DNA of 64,000 bases from VRUE01 sp963714155. Lineage in GTDB: Bacteria; Actinomycetota; Thermoleophilia; Solirubrobacterales; 70-9. The notes under the pieces were generated by a model that saw nothing but the letters and a program-made list of their open reading frames with translations, was not told where the DNA came from and did no database searches. Positions 40,630-50,334 of this stretch are shown here, in pieces. Positions within the stretch are counted from its first letter, which is position 1, and each line of letters starts with the position of its first letter. The stretch covers positions 1,178,001 to 1,242,000 of the forward strand of contig OY970236.1 of the NCBI GenBank assembly GCA_963714155.1, given 5' to 3'. The translations under genes and the position numbers were made by a program.

Positions 40630-43600
40630 ATGAAAAAGATGCTGCCTGGATACTCTGAACCCCAGTCAGTCGTTCAGCGGGGTCTTTATGTGCTCTCCTT
40701 CGTGCTCGTCTTGGTCCTCTCGGTCTGGCCCCCGTCAACGGCGAGCGCGGCGCCGCCAGAATTCTTCACGCGGATTGGCAGTGGCGGTTCAGCGGCGGGG
40801 GAGGTCGACGCTCCTAATGGCATAGCCACGAATGCAACGACCGGGCATATCTATATTGCGGACGGTGGCTTCGGTGGCTCTGACGGCAATAGCCGGATCG
40901 ACGAGTTCACTGCTTGGGGAGACTTTGTCCAGGCCTGGGGCTGGGGCGTCCTGAACGGGGCCAATGAACTCCAGGTTTGCACCGATGCGACCGGATGCTT
41001 GAAGGGGCTGCCAGGGGCCGGCGTCGGCCAGCTCGATACGCCGAATGGCATAGGAGTCGACTCAAACGGGAATGTGTACGTCTTCGAAGTGGCAAACGCC
41101 CGGGTTCAGAAGTTCACCTCAACCGGGCAGTTCTCGCTTATGTTCGGCGGCGAAGTAAACAAGAGCACGGGTGAATCCGTCTGCACGGCCGCTCAGGTCC
41201 AGGGAGGAGATACATGCGGCATCGGCGTAAAAGGCTCTGGACCGAGTGCATTTGACCTTCCACTAGAAGGCAGCACTCGAGGGAGCCTGCTCGCCATCGG
41301 TCCGGCTGGAACCGTTTTCGTAGGGGACAAAAACCGCATCCAGGCATTTGAGCCGTCTGGAGTATTTAAAGCACAATTTTCCACCCCTGAAGCCGGTCCC
41401 CCCGGGGCACTGGCAGCCGATCCCACCTCCGGCGATCTCTATTTCAGCTTCGCCAGGATGACGGTGTCGGGAACCGAAGAAGCCATACAGCCAGACGTGT
41501 ACAGGCTCGATTCAACGACGGGCGACGTACTTGACATTCTCGAAGGGCAGCGGCGACCCACTGCGTTGGCTGTCGACTCTCAGTCCAACGTTTACGTCTA
41601 CGACCAATCGGCACCGCTGAAGATTCTTCAGTACGGTCCCGACGGAGCCTTGCTCGGTGCGTTTGCCAAAGGAGATGTAGCGGAATCGTTCGGTCTGGCT
41701 ACCAACGTTGTAAACAATGCCGGCGAAATCGATGTGTACCTGGCTGAGACGCAATACAGCAACGATCGCGCTTACCACATCAATGTGTACGGTCCGCCGC
41801 CGCTGAAGTGGGCACCGTCGGCAGTTCCTCCGGAGATCGCGAGTCAGTTCGCAACCTCGGTCGGCACCGACACAGCGATAGTCAAGGCCGAAATCAATCC
41901 CTACTACTGGACCGATGCCACCTATCGCGTTCAGTACGGACTCGAGCCTTGCGCGAACGGGGGATGCACCGAGATCCCCTCGGCCGCGCCGATCGACCTG
42001 ACCTCGAAAGCGAGCAACAGCCCAGTGGCGACCCGCGGGCTGTTGCTCGAGGGTCTGCAGGCCGAGACCGAATACCACTATCGCTTCGTCGCGCAGAGCG
42101 GCGGCGGCGGTCCGGTCTTCGGCCCCGACCGGACCTTCGTCACCTTCGCCGCACCTTCCCCGAACGAGGAAAACTGCCCCAACCAGGCCTTCCGCAGCGG
42201 CGACTCGAGCCGGCTGCCCGACTGCCGCGCCTACGAGATGGTCTCGCCGCTTGACAAAAACAACGGCGACATCAGGGCCCTGAATCAGGTCACCGGCTAC
42301 ACGACGGCGGTCGACCAGGGCGCGGCGGACGGAAGCGCCCTGACCTACACCTCCTACCGTGGCTTCGGCGACGTCAAAGGGGGCCCCTTCGCCAGCCAGT
42401 ACGTGGCCCGGCGCGGGCCCGACGGCTGGGCGAACCTCAATCTCTCGCCACCGCGCGGGCACAGCTTCTTCGAGACCAGGCTCTCGATAGAGAGCCAATT
42501 CAGGGCTTTCTCGGCCGACCTTCAAAACGCTTGGTTTATGCAGGACGGCGAACCGATCCTCGATCCCTGCGCGCCGGAGGGCTTTGCCGGTCTCTACCGC
42601 TCGAGCTCGGGCGATGCTTTCTACCACGCGCTCTCTTGCGCGACGCCTGCCTTTCAAACGGCCTACAAAGATGCGGCGCAGCCCTTCTATCCGGAACTGC
42701 AGGGGTTCTCGGCCGACGGCAGCGTGGCGGTGTTCCGCGCGAACGATGCGCTGACACCGGATGCCTCGGGGGAGCTCTCCGGAGTGGGACTGCCGATATA
42801 CCAGCTCTACGTCGCCTACGGCGACGGCGAGCTGCGCTCGGTCAACGTTCTCCCCAACGGCCAGGTCCCCGACGAAGACGCCTCGGCGGGTACCGCCAAC
42901 GAGGAAGCCACCAGCCGCTTCCAAAACGTCGAGAACGCCGTCTCCAGCGACGGCTCGCGGGTCTTCTGGACCGCTTCGCCAACCAAAGGCAGCGAAGGCC
43001 AGGGCCCGGGCAAGATCTACCTACGCCTGAACGCCACCCAGCCGCAAAGCGCCCTCGACGGATCGGGCAAATGCAGCGAACCGCAGTTGGCCTGCACGAT
43101 CTCGGTCTCCCAGGCGGTCTCCTCCAAACCGGCCCGCTTCCATACCGCTGACCCGGAAGGGACGAGGGCCGTGTTCAGCATCAACGAATCCCCCTCGGGA
43201 GCGAGCGACCTCTACGAATTCAGCGTCCCCAAACGCAAAGCGACTCTTATCGCCCACAAAGTGCAGGGCAGGATCCTGGGAGCGAGCGAGGACGCCTCCC
43301 GCGTCTACTTCGCCTCCGAGGAAGTTCTGACCAGCGGCGCCAACGCCCAGGGGCAGTCGCCCAGCGCCGGCGAGGCGAACGTCTACCTCTACGACGCCAA
43401 CGAGGAAGGCGATGAGCGCTACCGCTTCGTCGTCACCCTCTCCGCAGCGGATGCGGTCGTCGCCGATGGCACGCCGTCCAATCTGGCGCGGTGGCCGATC
43501 TACCACATCCCGCGGGTGGCGCCCAACGGCGAACAGCTGCTCTTCACCTCGACCGCTTCGCTGACGGGCTACGACAACCACGACGTGCGCAGCGGCGAGG

Positions 43601-44337
43601 CCAATATGGAGGTCTTCCTCTACGACGCGACAGGAGACGGCGGCCAGGGGCTGCTGCGCTGCGTTTCGTGCAATCCGAGCGGCGCGCGTCCGGTCGGCAG
43701 GAGAATCCGGGTTCTGGCCGGCAGCGGCCAGGAAGTGCCGGCAGCGGCCACGATTCCCCTGCCCCAGACCCAGCTCTACACCCCGCGCGCTATCTCCGAC
43801 GACGGCCGCCGGGTCTTCTTCAACTCCTACGACGCCCTGGTCCTCTCCGACACCAACGGCAAGGAGGACGTCTATCAGTGGGAGGCCGCAGGTAAGGGAA
43901 GTTGCTCGGAATCCGCCCCCGCTTACAGCCCGCCCAACGGCGGCTGCCTGTCGCTGATCTCCTCGGGGGAAAGCCCGGTCGACTCCGAATTCCTCGACGC
44001 CAGCGCCTCGGGCGAGGATGTCTTCTTCACCACCGAGCAGGGCCTCGTGCCCCAGGACTACGGTCTGGTCGACGCCTACGACGCCAGGGCCGGGGGCGGC
44101 CTGCCGCCGCCGCCGGGCCTACCCGCCGCCTGCGAAGGCGAAGCCTGTCAGGGGCCTTACCGGCCCCCCAACGATCCGACGCCGGCCTCCTCGGCCTTCG
44201 AAGGCTCGGGCAACGTCCGGGAGGGCGCTCCGAGCCCCCGCTGCACCAAAGGCAAGGCCCGCCGTAACGGGCGCTGCGTGCCCGCCAAGCGAAAGCACAA
44301 AAAGCAAGCCCACCGCAACCGGAGGACTGGACGATGA
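40630..44337 (+). CDS. Large exported NHL/beta-propeller protein
   Basis: 1235 residues from ATG 40630 (GAAAGAAG upstream). Signal peptide ~20-50 (GLYVLSFVLVLVLSV to ASA). NHL-type repeats at ~50-400 (IATNATTGHIYIADGG, GIGVDSNGNVYVFEVANARV), a fibronectin-like segment ~400-510 (RVQYGLEPCANGGC, GLQAETEYHYRFVAQSG), then a TolB/WD40-like propeller region (VSSDGSRVFWTASP, ISDDGRRVFFNSYD) to ~1150. The tail is basic with two cysteines (SPRCTKGKARRNGRCV). No membrane anchor. It is probably a cell-wall or extracellular binding protein, first of four closely packed genes. Confidence 0.82.
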   Translation: MKKMLPGYSEPQSVVQRGLYVLSFVLVLVLSVWPPSTASAAPPEFFTRIGSGGSAAGEVDAPNGIATNATTGHIYIADGGFGGSDGNSRIDEFTAWGDFVQAWGWGVLNGANELQVCTDATGCLKGLPGAGVGQLDTPNGIGVDSNGNVYVFEVANARVQKFTSTGQFSLMFGGEVNKSTGESVCTAAQVQGGDTCGIGVKGSGPSAFDLPLEGSTRGSLLAIGPAGTVFVGDKNRIQAFEPSGVFKAQFSTPEAGPPGALAADPTSGDLYFSFARMTVSGTEEAIQPDVYRLDSTTGDVLDILEGQRRPTALAVDSQSNVYVYDQSAPLKILQYGPDGALLGAFAKGDVAESFGLATNVVNNAGEIDVYLAETQYSNDRAYHINVYGPPPLKWAPSAVPPEIASQFATSVGTDTAIVKAEINPYYWTDATYRVQYGLEPCANGGCTEIPSAAPIDLTSKASNSPVATRGLLLEGLQAETEYHYRFVAQSGGGGPVFGPDRTFVTFAAPSPNEENCPNQAFRSGDSSRLPDCRAYEMVSPLDKNNGDIRALNQVTGYTTAVDQGAADGSALTYTSYRGFGDVKGGPFASQYVARRGPDGWANLNLSPPRGHSFFETRLSIESQFRAFSADLQNAWFMQDGEPILDPCAPEGFAGLYRSSSGDAFYHALSCATPAFQTAYKDAAQPFYPELQGFSADGSVAVFRANDALTPDASGELSGVGLPIYQLYVAYGDGELRSVNVLPNGQVPDEDASAGTANEEATSRFQNVENAVSSDGSRVFWTASPTKGSEGQGPGKIYLRLNATQPQSALDGSGKCSEPQLACTISVSQAVSSKPARFHTADPEGTRAVFSINESPSGASDLYEFSVPKRKATLIAHKVQGRILGASEDASRVYFASEEVLTSGANAQGQSPSAGEANVYLYDANEEGDERYRFVVTLSAADAVVADGTPSNLARWPIYHIPRVAPNGEQLLFTSTASLTGYDNHDVRSGEANMEVFLYDATGDGGQGLLRCVSCNPSGARPVGRRIRVLAGSGQEVPAAATIPLPQTQLYTPRAISDDGRRVFFNSYDALVLSDTNGKEDVYQWEAAGKGSCSESAPAYSPPNGGCLSLISSGESPVDSEFLDASASGEDVFFTTEQGLVPQDYGLVDAYDARAGGGLPPPPGLPAACEGEACQGPYRPPNDPTPASSAFEGSGNVREGAPSPRCTKGKARRNGRCVPAKRKHKKQAHRNRRTGR

Positions 44338-47162
44338 GGCGCCTTCTAGCAGCAGTCATTCTCAGCGTGGCGGGCATGCTCTGCCTGCCGCTGGCGGCTC
44401 AGGCCGAGTTCGGCTTTCACGACTTCGATGTCACCTTCACCAACGAGGACGGATCGCCCGCGATCCAGGCGGGATCGCATCCCTTCGCGATGACCACGAG
44501 CTTCAAGCTCAACACTCATGTCGACCCCCACTTCGGCATCGTCCCCGACGGGGAAATGAGGACGCTGAGGTTCGAGCAGATTCCCGGTCTGGTCGGCGAG
44601 CCGACCGCAACCCCGCGTTGCTCGACCGCAGAGTTCCTCTCTCACGAACTAGGTGGGGACTTCTGCGACGACAACACGGCGGTGGGCCGGATCTCGGTAG
44701 TTCACACCAAAGCGAACAACGCTCCTGAGAACGCGGCGGTCTTCAACCTCGTCCCGCCCCCTCATGTCGCGGCGAAACTCGGCTTCTATGCGTTCAACAT
44801 CCCGATTCTGATCGAGATCCTGGTCAGCGAAGAGGAGCCCCACGAGATCGACGCGATGGTGGTCAACACCCCCCAGCCGGTGCCCGTCTACAGCGTCGAC
44901 TTCACGCTCTGGGGCAATCCCTCCGATCCGGCCCACGACTTCCAGCGAGGCGACTGTCAAGGGTGTCCTTTCGACGGGTCCCCCAAACCCTTCCTGACGC
45001 TGCCCCGCGCTTGCGAGGGCCCGCTGGTCTCGAGCTACGAAGCGATCTCATGGCAGGAAGAAGCGGTCGATTCGGGGAGCTCTCTGAGCCACGACGACGC
45101 CGTCCCGCCCAATCCACAGGGCCTGACAGGCTGCGACAAACTCGGCTTCAAGCCGACGATCTCGGCCCAACCGACCACCAGGGCTGCCCAAAGCCCCACC
45201 GGCCTGGACTTCTCCCTCGACGTCGCCGACGAAGGCCTGACCAACCCTACGGGCTTGGCAAACTCCGACATCCGCAAGACCGTAGTCACCCTGCCCGAGG
45301 GCTTCTCGATCAACCCCTCCATCGCCGAAGGCCTCGAGGTCTGCTCGCAAGCGGACCTGGCAAGGGAGACCGCCTTCTCCGAAGCCGGCGCGGGCTGCCC
45401 CAACGCGTCGAAGATCGGCACGGTCGAAGTCGAAACGCCCTTGCTGGAGGAAAACGTAAACGGCTCGCTGTTCATTGCCAAGCCCTACGACAACCCCTTT
45501 GACTCCCTGACCGCCATGTACATAGTGATCAAGAACGCAAACTTGGGGATAAAGGCGGTTCAGGCGCTGAACGTGATTCCGGACCCGGTTACCGGGAGGC
45601 TGACCACGGTCGCAGAAGACATGCCGCAATTGCCCTTCTCCCACTTCAGGCTGCACTTCCGCGAGGGCACCCGCAGCCCCTTGGCTTCTCCATCCAAATG
45701 CGGCACCTACAACGCCGAGGCCACCCTCTACCCCTATGCCGGCGGCGCGCCGGTTACCACGACATCGGCCTTCCAGATCATCAGCGGCTCTGAAAGTGGT
45801 CCCTGCCCTTCGGGCGGGTTGCCGTCCTTCAAGCCGGGCCTGATCGCCGGTTCGCTCAACAACGCCGCCGGCAAATTCAGCCCCTTCAACGTCAGGTTGT
45901 TCAGGAACGACTCCGAACAGGAGATCACCCACTTCTCGATCAAGCTGCCGCCGGGGATCACCGGCAAGCTGGCCGGAGTCCCTTACTGCTCCGATGCAGC
46001 GATCGCCGCAGCGAAAGCACGCACCGGCCCCCATGGCGGACAGGAAGAGCTCGATAACCCTTCATGTCCTGCTGCCTCCCAGGTCGGGCGCTCCTTGGCG
46101 GGAGCAGGGGTAGGCCCCTCGCTGGCCTATGCCCCCGGCAAGATTTACCTCGCCGGCCCCTACAACGGCTCCAACCTCTCGATCGCGGCGATCACCGCCG
46201 CTCGTGTCGGTCCCTTCGACCTCGGCACAGTCGTGGTGCGCCAAGCGCTCCGGATCAACCCCGAGACCGCCGAAGTCTTCATCGACGCCACCGGCTCGGA
46301 CCCGATCCCCCACATCATCCATGGCATCCCGGTCCACCTGCGCGACATCAGGGCCTACGTCGATAGGCCGAACTTCGTCTTGAACCCGACCGACTGCACC
46401 CGGACCTCTACCGCCTCGACGCTTCTGGGTTCAGGGCTTGACTTCGGCTCTGAAGCAGACGACCGCCCGATCACGGTCTCCACTCCCTTTCAGGCAGCTG
46501 ACTGCGCCGCGCTGCCCTTCAAGCCAAAACTCAACTTGAAGCTGATCGGCAAGACCAATCGCGGCGCCCATCCCGCCTTCCGGGCGACCCTGAAGATGAA
46601 CGGGATTGGCGAAGCTGGGATCGCCCGCGCTCAGGTCACCCTGCCCAAGTCGGAGTTCATCGAGAACGCCCACTTCAACACGATCTGCACCAGGGCGCAG
46701 TTCAAAGCCGGTGCCGGCAACGGTGCCCAGTGCCCGGCGGGCTCGGTCTACGGCAAGGCAAAAGCAGTGACCCCGATCTTGGGAGAACCGCTCACCGGCC
46801 CGGTCTTTCTGCGCTCCTCCGAGCACCAGCTACCCGATCTCGTCGTCGCCCTGCACAACGCCCAGGTCGACTTCGACCTGGTCGGCAAGGTGGACTCGGT
46901 CAAGGGTGGCGGCATCCGCAACACCTTCGAAGCAGCGCCCGACGCCCCGGTCTCCTCCTTCGTCTTGGAGATGCAGGGTGGCAAGAAGGGCCTCTTCGTC
47001 AACTCGACCAACCTCTGCAAAGGCACCCACCGCGCCAAAGCCGACTTCACCGGGCAAAACGGCAAGACTTACAACACCCGCCCGGCGCTGAAGGTGAAGT
47101 GCGGCACCAAGGGCAAGAAGGCCAAACGACAAAAGCGGGCGGCAACGCGCCGCGCCGGCTAA
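44334..47162 (+). CDS. Exported protein with repeated cysteine module
   Basis: 942 residues; signal peptide MRRLLAAVILSVAGMLCLPLAAQA. A module recurs: a Cys-led helix, a second Cys about 15-30 residues on, then a GxxxxxTPLL-like strand. Clear copies are LEVCSQADLARE..GCPNASKIGTVEVETPLL, VPYCSDAAIAAA..SCPAASQVG and NTICTRAQFKAG..QCPAGSVYGKAKAVTPIL, plus a weaker one near residue 95 (PRCSTAEFLSHELGGDFC). Paired cysteines suggest disulfides. The tail is basic (GTKGKKAKRQKRAATRRAG), as in the preceding protein, perhaps to bind acidic wall polymers. The start overlaps the previous stop (ATGA). Confidence 0.78.
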   Translation: MRRLLAAVILSVAGMLCLPLAAQAEFGFHDFDVTFTNEDGSPAIQAGSHPFAMTTSFKLNTHVDPHFGIVPDGEMRTLRFEQIPGLVGEPTATPRCSTAEFLSHELGGDFCDDNTAVGRISVVHTKANNAPENAAVFNLVPPPHVAAKLGFYAFNIPILIEILVSEEEPHEIDAMVVNTPQPVPVYSVDFTLWGNPSDPAHDFQRGDCQGCPFDGSPKPFLTLPRACEGPLVSSYEAISWQEEAVDSGSSLSHDDAVPPNPQGLTGCDKLGFKPTISAQPTTRAAQSPTGLDFSLDVADEGLTNPTGLANSDIRKTVVTLPEGFSINPSIAEGLEVCSQADLARETAFSEAGAGCPNASKIGTVEVETPLLEENVNGSLFIAKPYDNPFDSLTAMYIVIKNANLGIKAVQALNVIPDPVTGRLTTVAEDMPQLPFSHFRLHFREGTRSPLASPSKCGTYNAEATLYPYAGGAPVTTTSAFQIISGSESGPCPSGGLPSFKPGLIAGSLNNAAGKFSPFNVRLFRNDSEQEITHFSIKLPPGITGKLAGVPYCSDAAIAAAKARTGPHGGQEELDNPSCPAASQVGRSLAGAGVGPSLAYAPGKIYLAGPYNGSNLSIAAITAARVGPFDLGTVVVRQALRINPETAEVFIDATGSDPIPHIIHGIPVHLRDIRAYVDRPNFVLNPTDCTRTSTASTLLGSGLDFGSEADDRPITVSTPFQAADCAALPFKPKLNLKLIGKTNRGAHPAFRATLKMNGIGEAGIARAQVTLPKSEFIENAHFNTICTRAQFKAGAGNGAQCPAGSVYGKAKAVTPILGEPLTGPVFLRSSEHQLPDLVVALHNAQVDFDLVGKVDSVKGGGIRNTFEAAPDAPVSSFVLEMQGGKKGLFVNSTNLCKGTHRAKADFTGQNGKTYNTRPALKVKCGTKGKKAKRQKRAATRRAG

Positions 47163-47165
47163 GTG

Positions 47166-47942
47166 ATGCGCAGGGGGGTGGGGGCCCTCGGCCTGACGAT
47201 GCTCTTGGCGAGCGCGGTGATCGCAACCGCGGCGACGGTCCAGCAGGGAGGTCTGCGCATTACCGTCCTCTCCCAGATCAAGCCCTACAAGCTTCCCCGC
47301 GCCAAGCCGGCGCCGATCGCGGTCTTCGTCGCCGGGCACCTGCAAAGCGCCAAGGGCGGCATCCCGCCGCAGCTGCAGAAGCTGACGATCAACGTCAACC
47401 GCCACGGCCTGCTGCAGTCAAGGGGCCTGCCCGCCTGTCGCACCCCCGAAGTGCAGCCTGCCTCGACCCAACGAGCGCTCGAGCGCTGCGGCGACGCGCT
47501 GATCGGCTCCGGGCAGTTTTGGGCAAACATCGTCTTGCCCGACCAGGGCGCATACCGAACTCAGGGCCGCCTCCTGATCTTCAACGGCACTGAACGGGGC
47601 CACTCCGTGATCTTGGCCCACATCTACACCACCCACCCCTTTGCCACCTCCTTCGTCATCCCGTTCTCGATCAAACACATCTCCAAAGGGCCCTATGGAA
47701 CCGAGTTGCAGGCATCGCTTCCCCAGGCCTTGGGCTCCTGGGGTTACCTGGACCGAATCAAGCTGACCTTGCGGCGCAAATATCGCTTCGGCGGCAAGCA
47801 ACTCTCGTACTTCAACGCCGCCTGCCCGGCCCCCAAGGCGGCAAGGCGGGCCTCCTTTCCGCTCGCCTACGCGAGCTTTGAGTTCGCCGGGCGGCCGTCT
47901 TTGGGAGCCAGCGTGAACAAGACCTGCGGGGTGGCCGAATGA
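47166..47942 (+). CDS. Exported protein related to cysteine-module family, 258 aa
   Basis: Starts at ATG 47166 or GTG 47163, immediately after the preceding stop. Signal peptide (GALGLTMLLASAVIATAA). The centre holds LPACRTPEVQPASTQRALERCGDALIGSG, which resembles one cysteine module of the preceding 942-residue protein, and later GKQLSYFNAACPAP and NKTCGVAE. It is likely a one-module paralogue secreted together with it. The stop overlaps the next start by 4 bp. Confidence 0.72.
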   Translation: MRRGVGALGLTMLLASAVIATAATVQQGGLRITVLSQIKPYKLPRAKPAPIAVFVAGHLQSAKGGIPPQLQKLTINVNRHGLLQSRGLPACRTPEVQPASTQRALERCGDALIGSGQFWANIVLPDQGAYRTQGRLLIFNGTERGHSVILAHIYTTHPFATSFVIPFSIKHISKGPYGTELQASLPQALGSWGYLDRIKLTLRRKYRFGGKQLSYFNAACPAPKAARRASFPLAYASFEFAGRPSLGASVNKTCGVAE

Positions 47943-49006
47943 GAAGGGCCGCGGTCATCCTCGTGCTCGTGGCCCTCTTCGCCATGGCTCAGGCCGCCCA
48001 GGCGGCCTACGACCCGGTCGGCGCCGGCACCACGAAGCTCGTCTTGGACAAGCGTTTTGCCTCCTTTCTCGCCAAGGATGGCGTGGTGCTCACCGCCTCG
48101 GCCGGGGCTAAGCGCAAAGGCAATGCGATCTCCTTGCCGGTCTCAGGGGGCAACATCGATCCGACCACCGGCAAGGGGGAGATCGAGCAGGAAGGCACGA
48201 TCGTCTTCGAGGGAGGGCGAAAGCGCGTCCCCCTCAGAAGCCTCACGGTCAAAACCAAGCACTCGCCCCTGATCGCCAAGGTCGGCGGCAGCCAGCTCAA
48301 GATCGCCACCTCCTCAAAGCTCTCCTCCAAACGCAAGGGCTTCGGCACCGCTTTCTCGGCCAAGGCCCTGGAGCTCAGTGCCAAGGTGGCCACCCGGCTC
48401 AACAAGAAGCTGCGCCCCCGGGTTCCTTTCACCGCGGGCCAGCCGCTTGGCTCGCTCACCAGCAACGCCCAACCGCAGCTGATCACGATTCTGGAATCGG
48501 GCCGGGCGACCCTCGCCTTTGACCCGGCTTTTCTCGCCAAGCTGGCCAGCCGCTTCGTCTCTGTCAACCCGATCTTCCCCGCCGAACGCTCCGGGGCAAG
48601 CCTCACCTTCCCGATCGTTCTCGGCGGGGCGATAGCACCAGACGGATCGGCAGGGACGCTTCGCATGGGGGGGAGCGTTGAACTGCTGCAGCTCGGTGCC
48701 GGCCAGGTTTTCTGGCAGGAATCCTGGCTCGACCTCGGGGTGCAGGGCCAGAGCGCCGAAGTCGACGTCGAGCCGACACCGGCTTTCCCCGGCAAGCTCG
48801 GACGGATCGGACTCCTCGACGCAAGCATCGCCGCGGCGGGCGTCTCCTCCGATGCCAAGGCCCGCACGATCTCGGTGGCCGGCGCCCCGTTGAGCCTGCA
48901 GGCACAGACCGCCGCGACGCTGAACGAAGCGTTCGCTGAGCGCGAGGAGGTCTTCAGGGCCGGTGAGGCTGTGGGGGCACTGTCCTTTGTGGCGCAAGGG
49001 CAGTAG
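47939..49006 (+). CDS. Exported HtaA-like domain protein
   Basis: 355 residues, signal peptide ending AQAA (~22). Two similar halves resemble HtaA domains: GNAISLPVSGGNIDPTTGKGEIEQEGTIVFEGG (~55-90) and the later GASLTFPIVLGGAIAPDGSAGTLRMGGSVELL (~215-250). HtaA proteins of corynebacteria bind haem at the surface; the Tyr/His haem ligands are not evident here, so haem binding is only a hypothesis. There is no C-terminal anchor. The start overlaps the previous gene by 4 bp, and a PucR-type regulator follows 24 bp downstream. Confidence 0.7.
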   Translation: MRRAAVILVLVALFAMAQAAQAAYDPVGAGTTKLVLDKRFASFLAKDGVVLTASAGAKRKGNAISLPVSGGNIDPTTGKGEIEQEGTIVFEGGRKRVPLRSLTVKTKHSPLIAKVGGSQLKIATSSKLSSKRKGFGTAFSAKALELSAKVATRLNKKLRPRVPFTAGQPLGSLTSNAQPQLITILESGRATLAFDPAFLAKLASRFVSVNPIFPAERSGASLTFPIVLGGAIAPDGSAGTLRMGGSVELLQLGAGQVFWQESWLDLGVQGQSAEVDVEPTPAFPGKLGRIGLLDASIAAAGVSSDAKARTISVAGAPLSLQAQTAATLNEAFAEREEVFRAGEAVGALSFVAQGQ

Positions 49007-49030
49007 GGGTTTGGGGTTCGCCTGGTCAAG

Positions 49031-50221
49031 ATGCCGCTGACCTCCGCCGTCCAGGCCCGAACTGATCTAGTCGCCCGCCTCCAGGCGCGCCGTGGTGAGA
49101 TCGAGCAGGAGGTGTTGACCCGGGTCTATGCCATCTCGGACCCTACGCAGCGTGCTGATCCCAGCTACGCCGAGGGACTGCGCGCAGCGGTCTCCGCCGC
49201 CGTCGACTATGGGCTTGCGGGCATCGAGCACGGAGAGGCGCACACTTCCTCGGTCCCCAGTGCCCTGCTTGCCCAAGCGCGCCTCGCCGCCCAGAATCGT
49301 GTCAGCCTCGACACGGTTCTGCGTCGCTATCTCGCCGGCTACACGGTGCTGGGGGACTTCCTGGTTCAGGAGGTAGCCGAGGACCGTCTCCTCGGCGACT
49401 CTGAGCTCAAGTTGTTGCTTCGTGCCCAGGCAGCCCTTCTCGATCGCCTGCTGGCGGATGTCAGCGACGAGTACACCAAGGCCACTGACCGCCAATCGAC
49501 GCCAACCGCTGAAGAACGCCGCGCCGAGCGGGTCGAACGGTTGCTTGCCGGCGAGATGCTGGAGACGTCCGAGCTGAACTATGACTTCGATCCTTGGCAC
49601 ATTGGGATGGTTATTTCGGACCCTGAATCCAAAGCACCGATCCGTGAGCTGCCCACTCTTTTCAACCGCCGTATGCTGACGATCCACCGCGGTGAGGGTA
49701 CGGTTTGGGTTTGGCTTGCCGGACGGCGCAGGATCGATCCCATCGAGCTGGTGCGCGTCCTCTCCTCAGAGTGGCCCGAGGGGACTTTCGTAGCCATTGG
49801 CGAGCCGGGAGAGGGCTTATCAGGCTGGAGGCTTACTCATCGGCAGGCCGGTGCTGCGATGCCCCTTGCCCACCGTATGGGAAAGTCCGTTGTGCGCTAC
49901 GCCGACGTTGCTCTGCTCGCTTCGACGCTTCATGACGACCTGCTAACTACTTCGCTCCACTCCCTTTACCTCTCCCCGCTCTCAAATGAGCGAAATGGAG
50001 GCTTTACTCTTCGCGAAACGCTCCGCGCCTACTTTGCCGCCGAACGCAAGGTCTCCTCGGCTGCTGCGTCGCTAGGTGTCACTCGTCGCACTGTGTTCAA
50101 CCGTTTACGTCTGGTTGAGGAACGGTTGAACTCCCCGCTGAGCGAGTGCGCCATTCAGATTGAGGTAGCACTGAGCTTGGAAGAGCTTGGAAATTCTATC
50201 CCGAAGCGGGAAGTGGCTTAG
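49031..50221 (+). CDS. PucR/CdaR-type transcriptional regulator
   Basis: 396 residues. The N-terminal ~170 residues are a helical sensory domain (RRGEIEQEVLTRVYAI to SDEYTKATDRQ), the middle is a GGDEF-like PucR region, and the C-terminus (335-385) is an HTH_30: LRETLRAYFAAERKVSSAAA followed by LGVTRRTVFNRLRLVEERL. PucR-class regulators activate local genes in response to metabolites. It sits directly after the exported-protein block and is likely co-transcribed, a reason to suspect it controls the block. Confidence 0.85.
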   Translation: MPLTSAVQARTDLVARLQARRGEIEQEVLTRVYAISDPTQRADPSYAEGLRAAVSAAVDYGLAGIEHGEAHTSSVPSALLAQARLAAQNRVSLDTVLRRYLAGYTVLGDFLVQEVAEDRLLGDSELKLLLRAQAALLDRLLADVSDEYTKATDRQSTPTAEERRAERVERLLAGEMLETSELNYDFDPWHIGMVISDPESKAPIRELPTLFNRRMLTIHRGEGTVWVWLAGRRRIDPIELVRVLSSEWPEGTFVAIGEPGEGLSGWRLTHRQAGAAMPLAHRMGKSVVRYADVALLASTLHDDLLTTSLHSLYLSPLSNERNGGFTLRETLRAYFAAERKVSSAAASLGVTRRTVFNRLRLVEERLNSPLSECAIQIEVALSLEELGNSIPKREVA

Positions 50222-50334
50222 GCGACATTTTCCCAAAGTGGATCACCACCAACCGATTTGGGGTTGGGAAGCTCACCGCGATACCCAGTTACCCAAATCA
50301 TCCGGCGGCAAGCCGCAGGAAGAAAGAAGGCACA

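Noticed and set aside
41512..42924. 470-codon minus-strand open frame
   Set aside because: Antisense to the NHL/propeller protein, which has a signal peptide, ribosome site and repeats.
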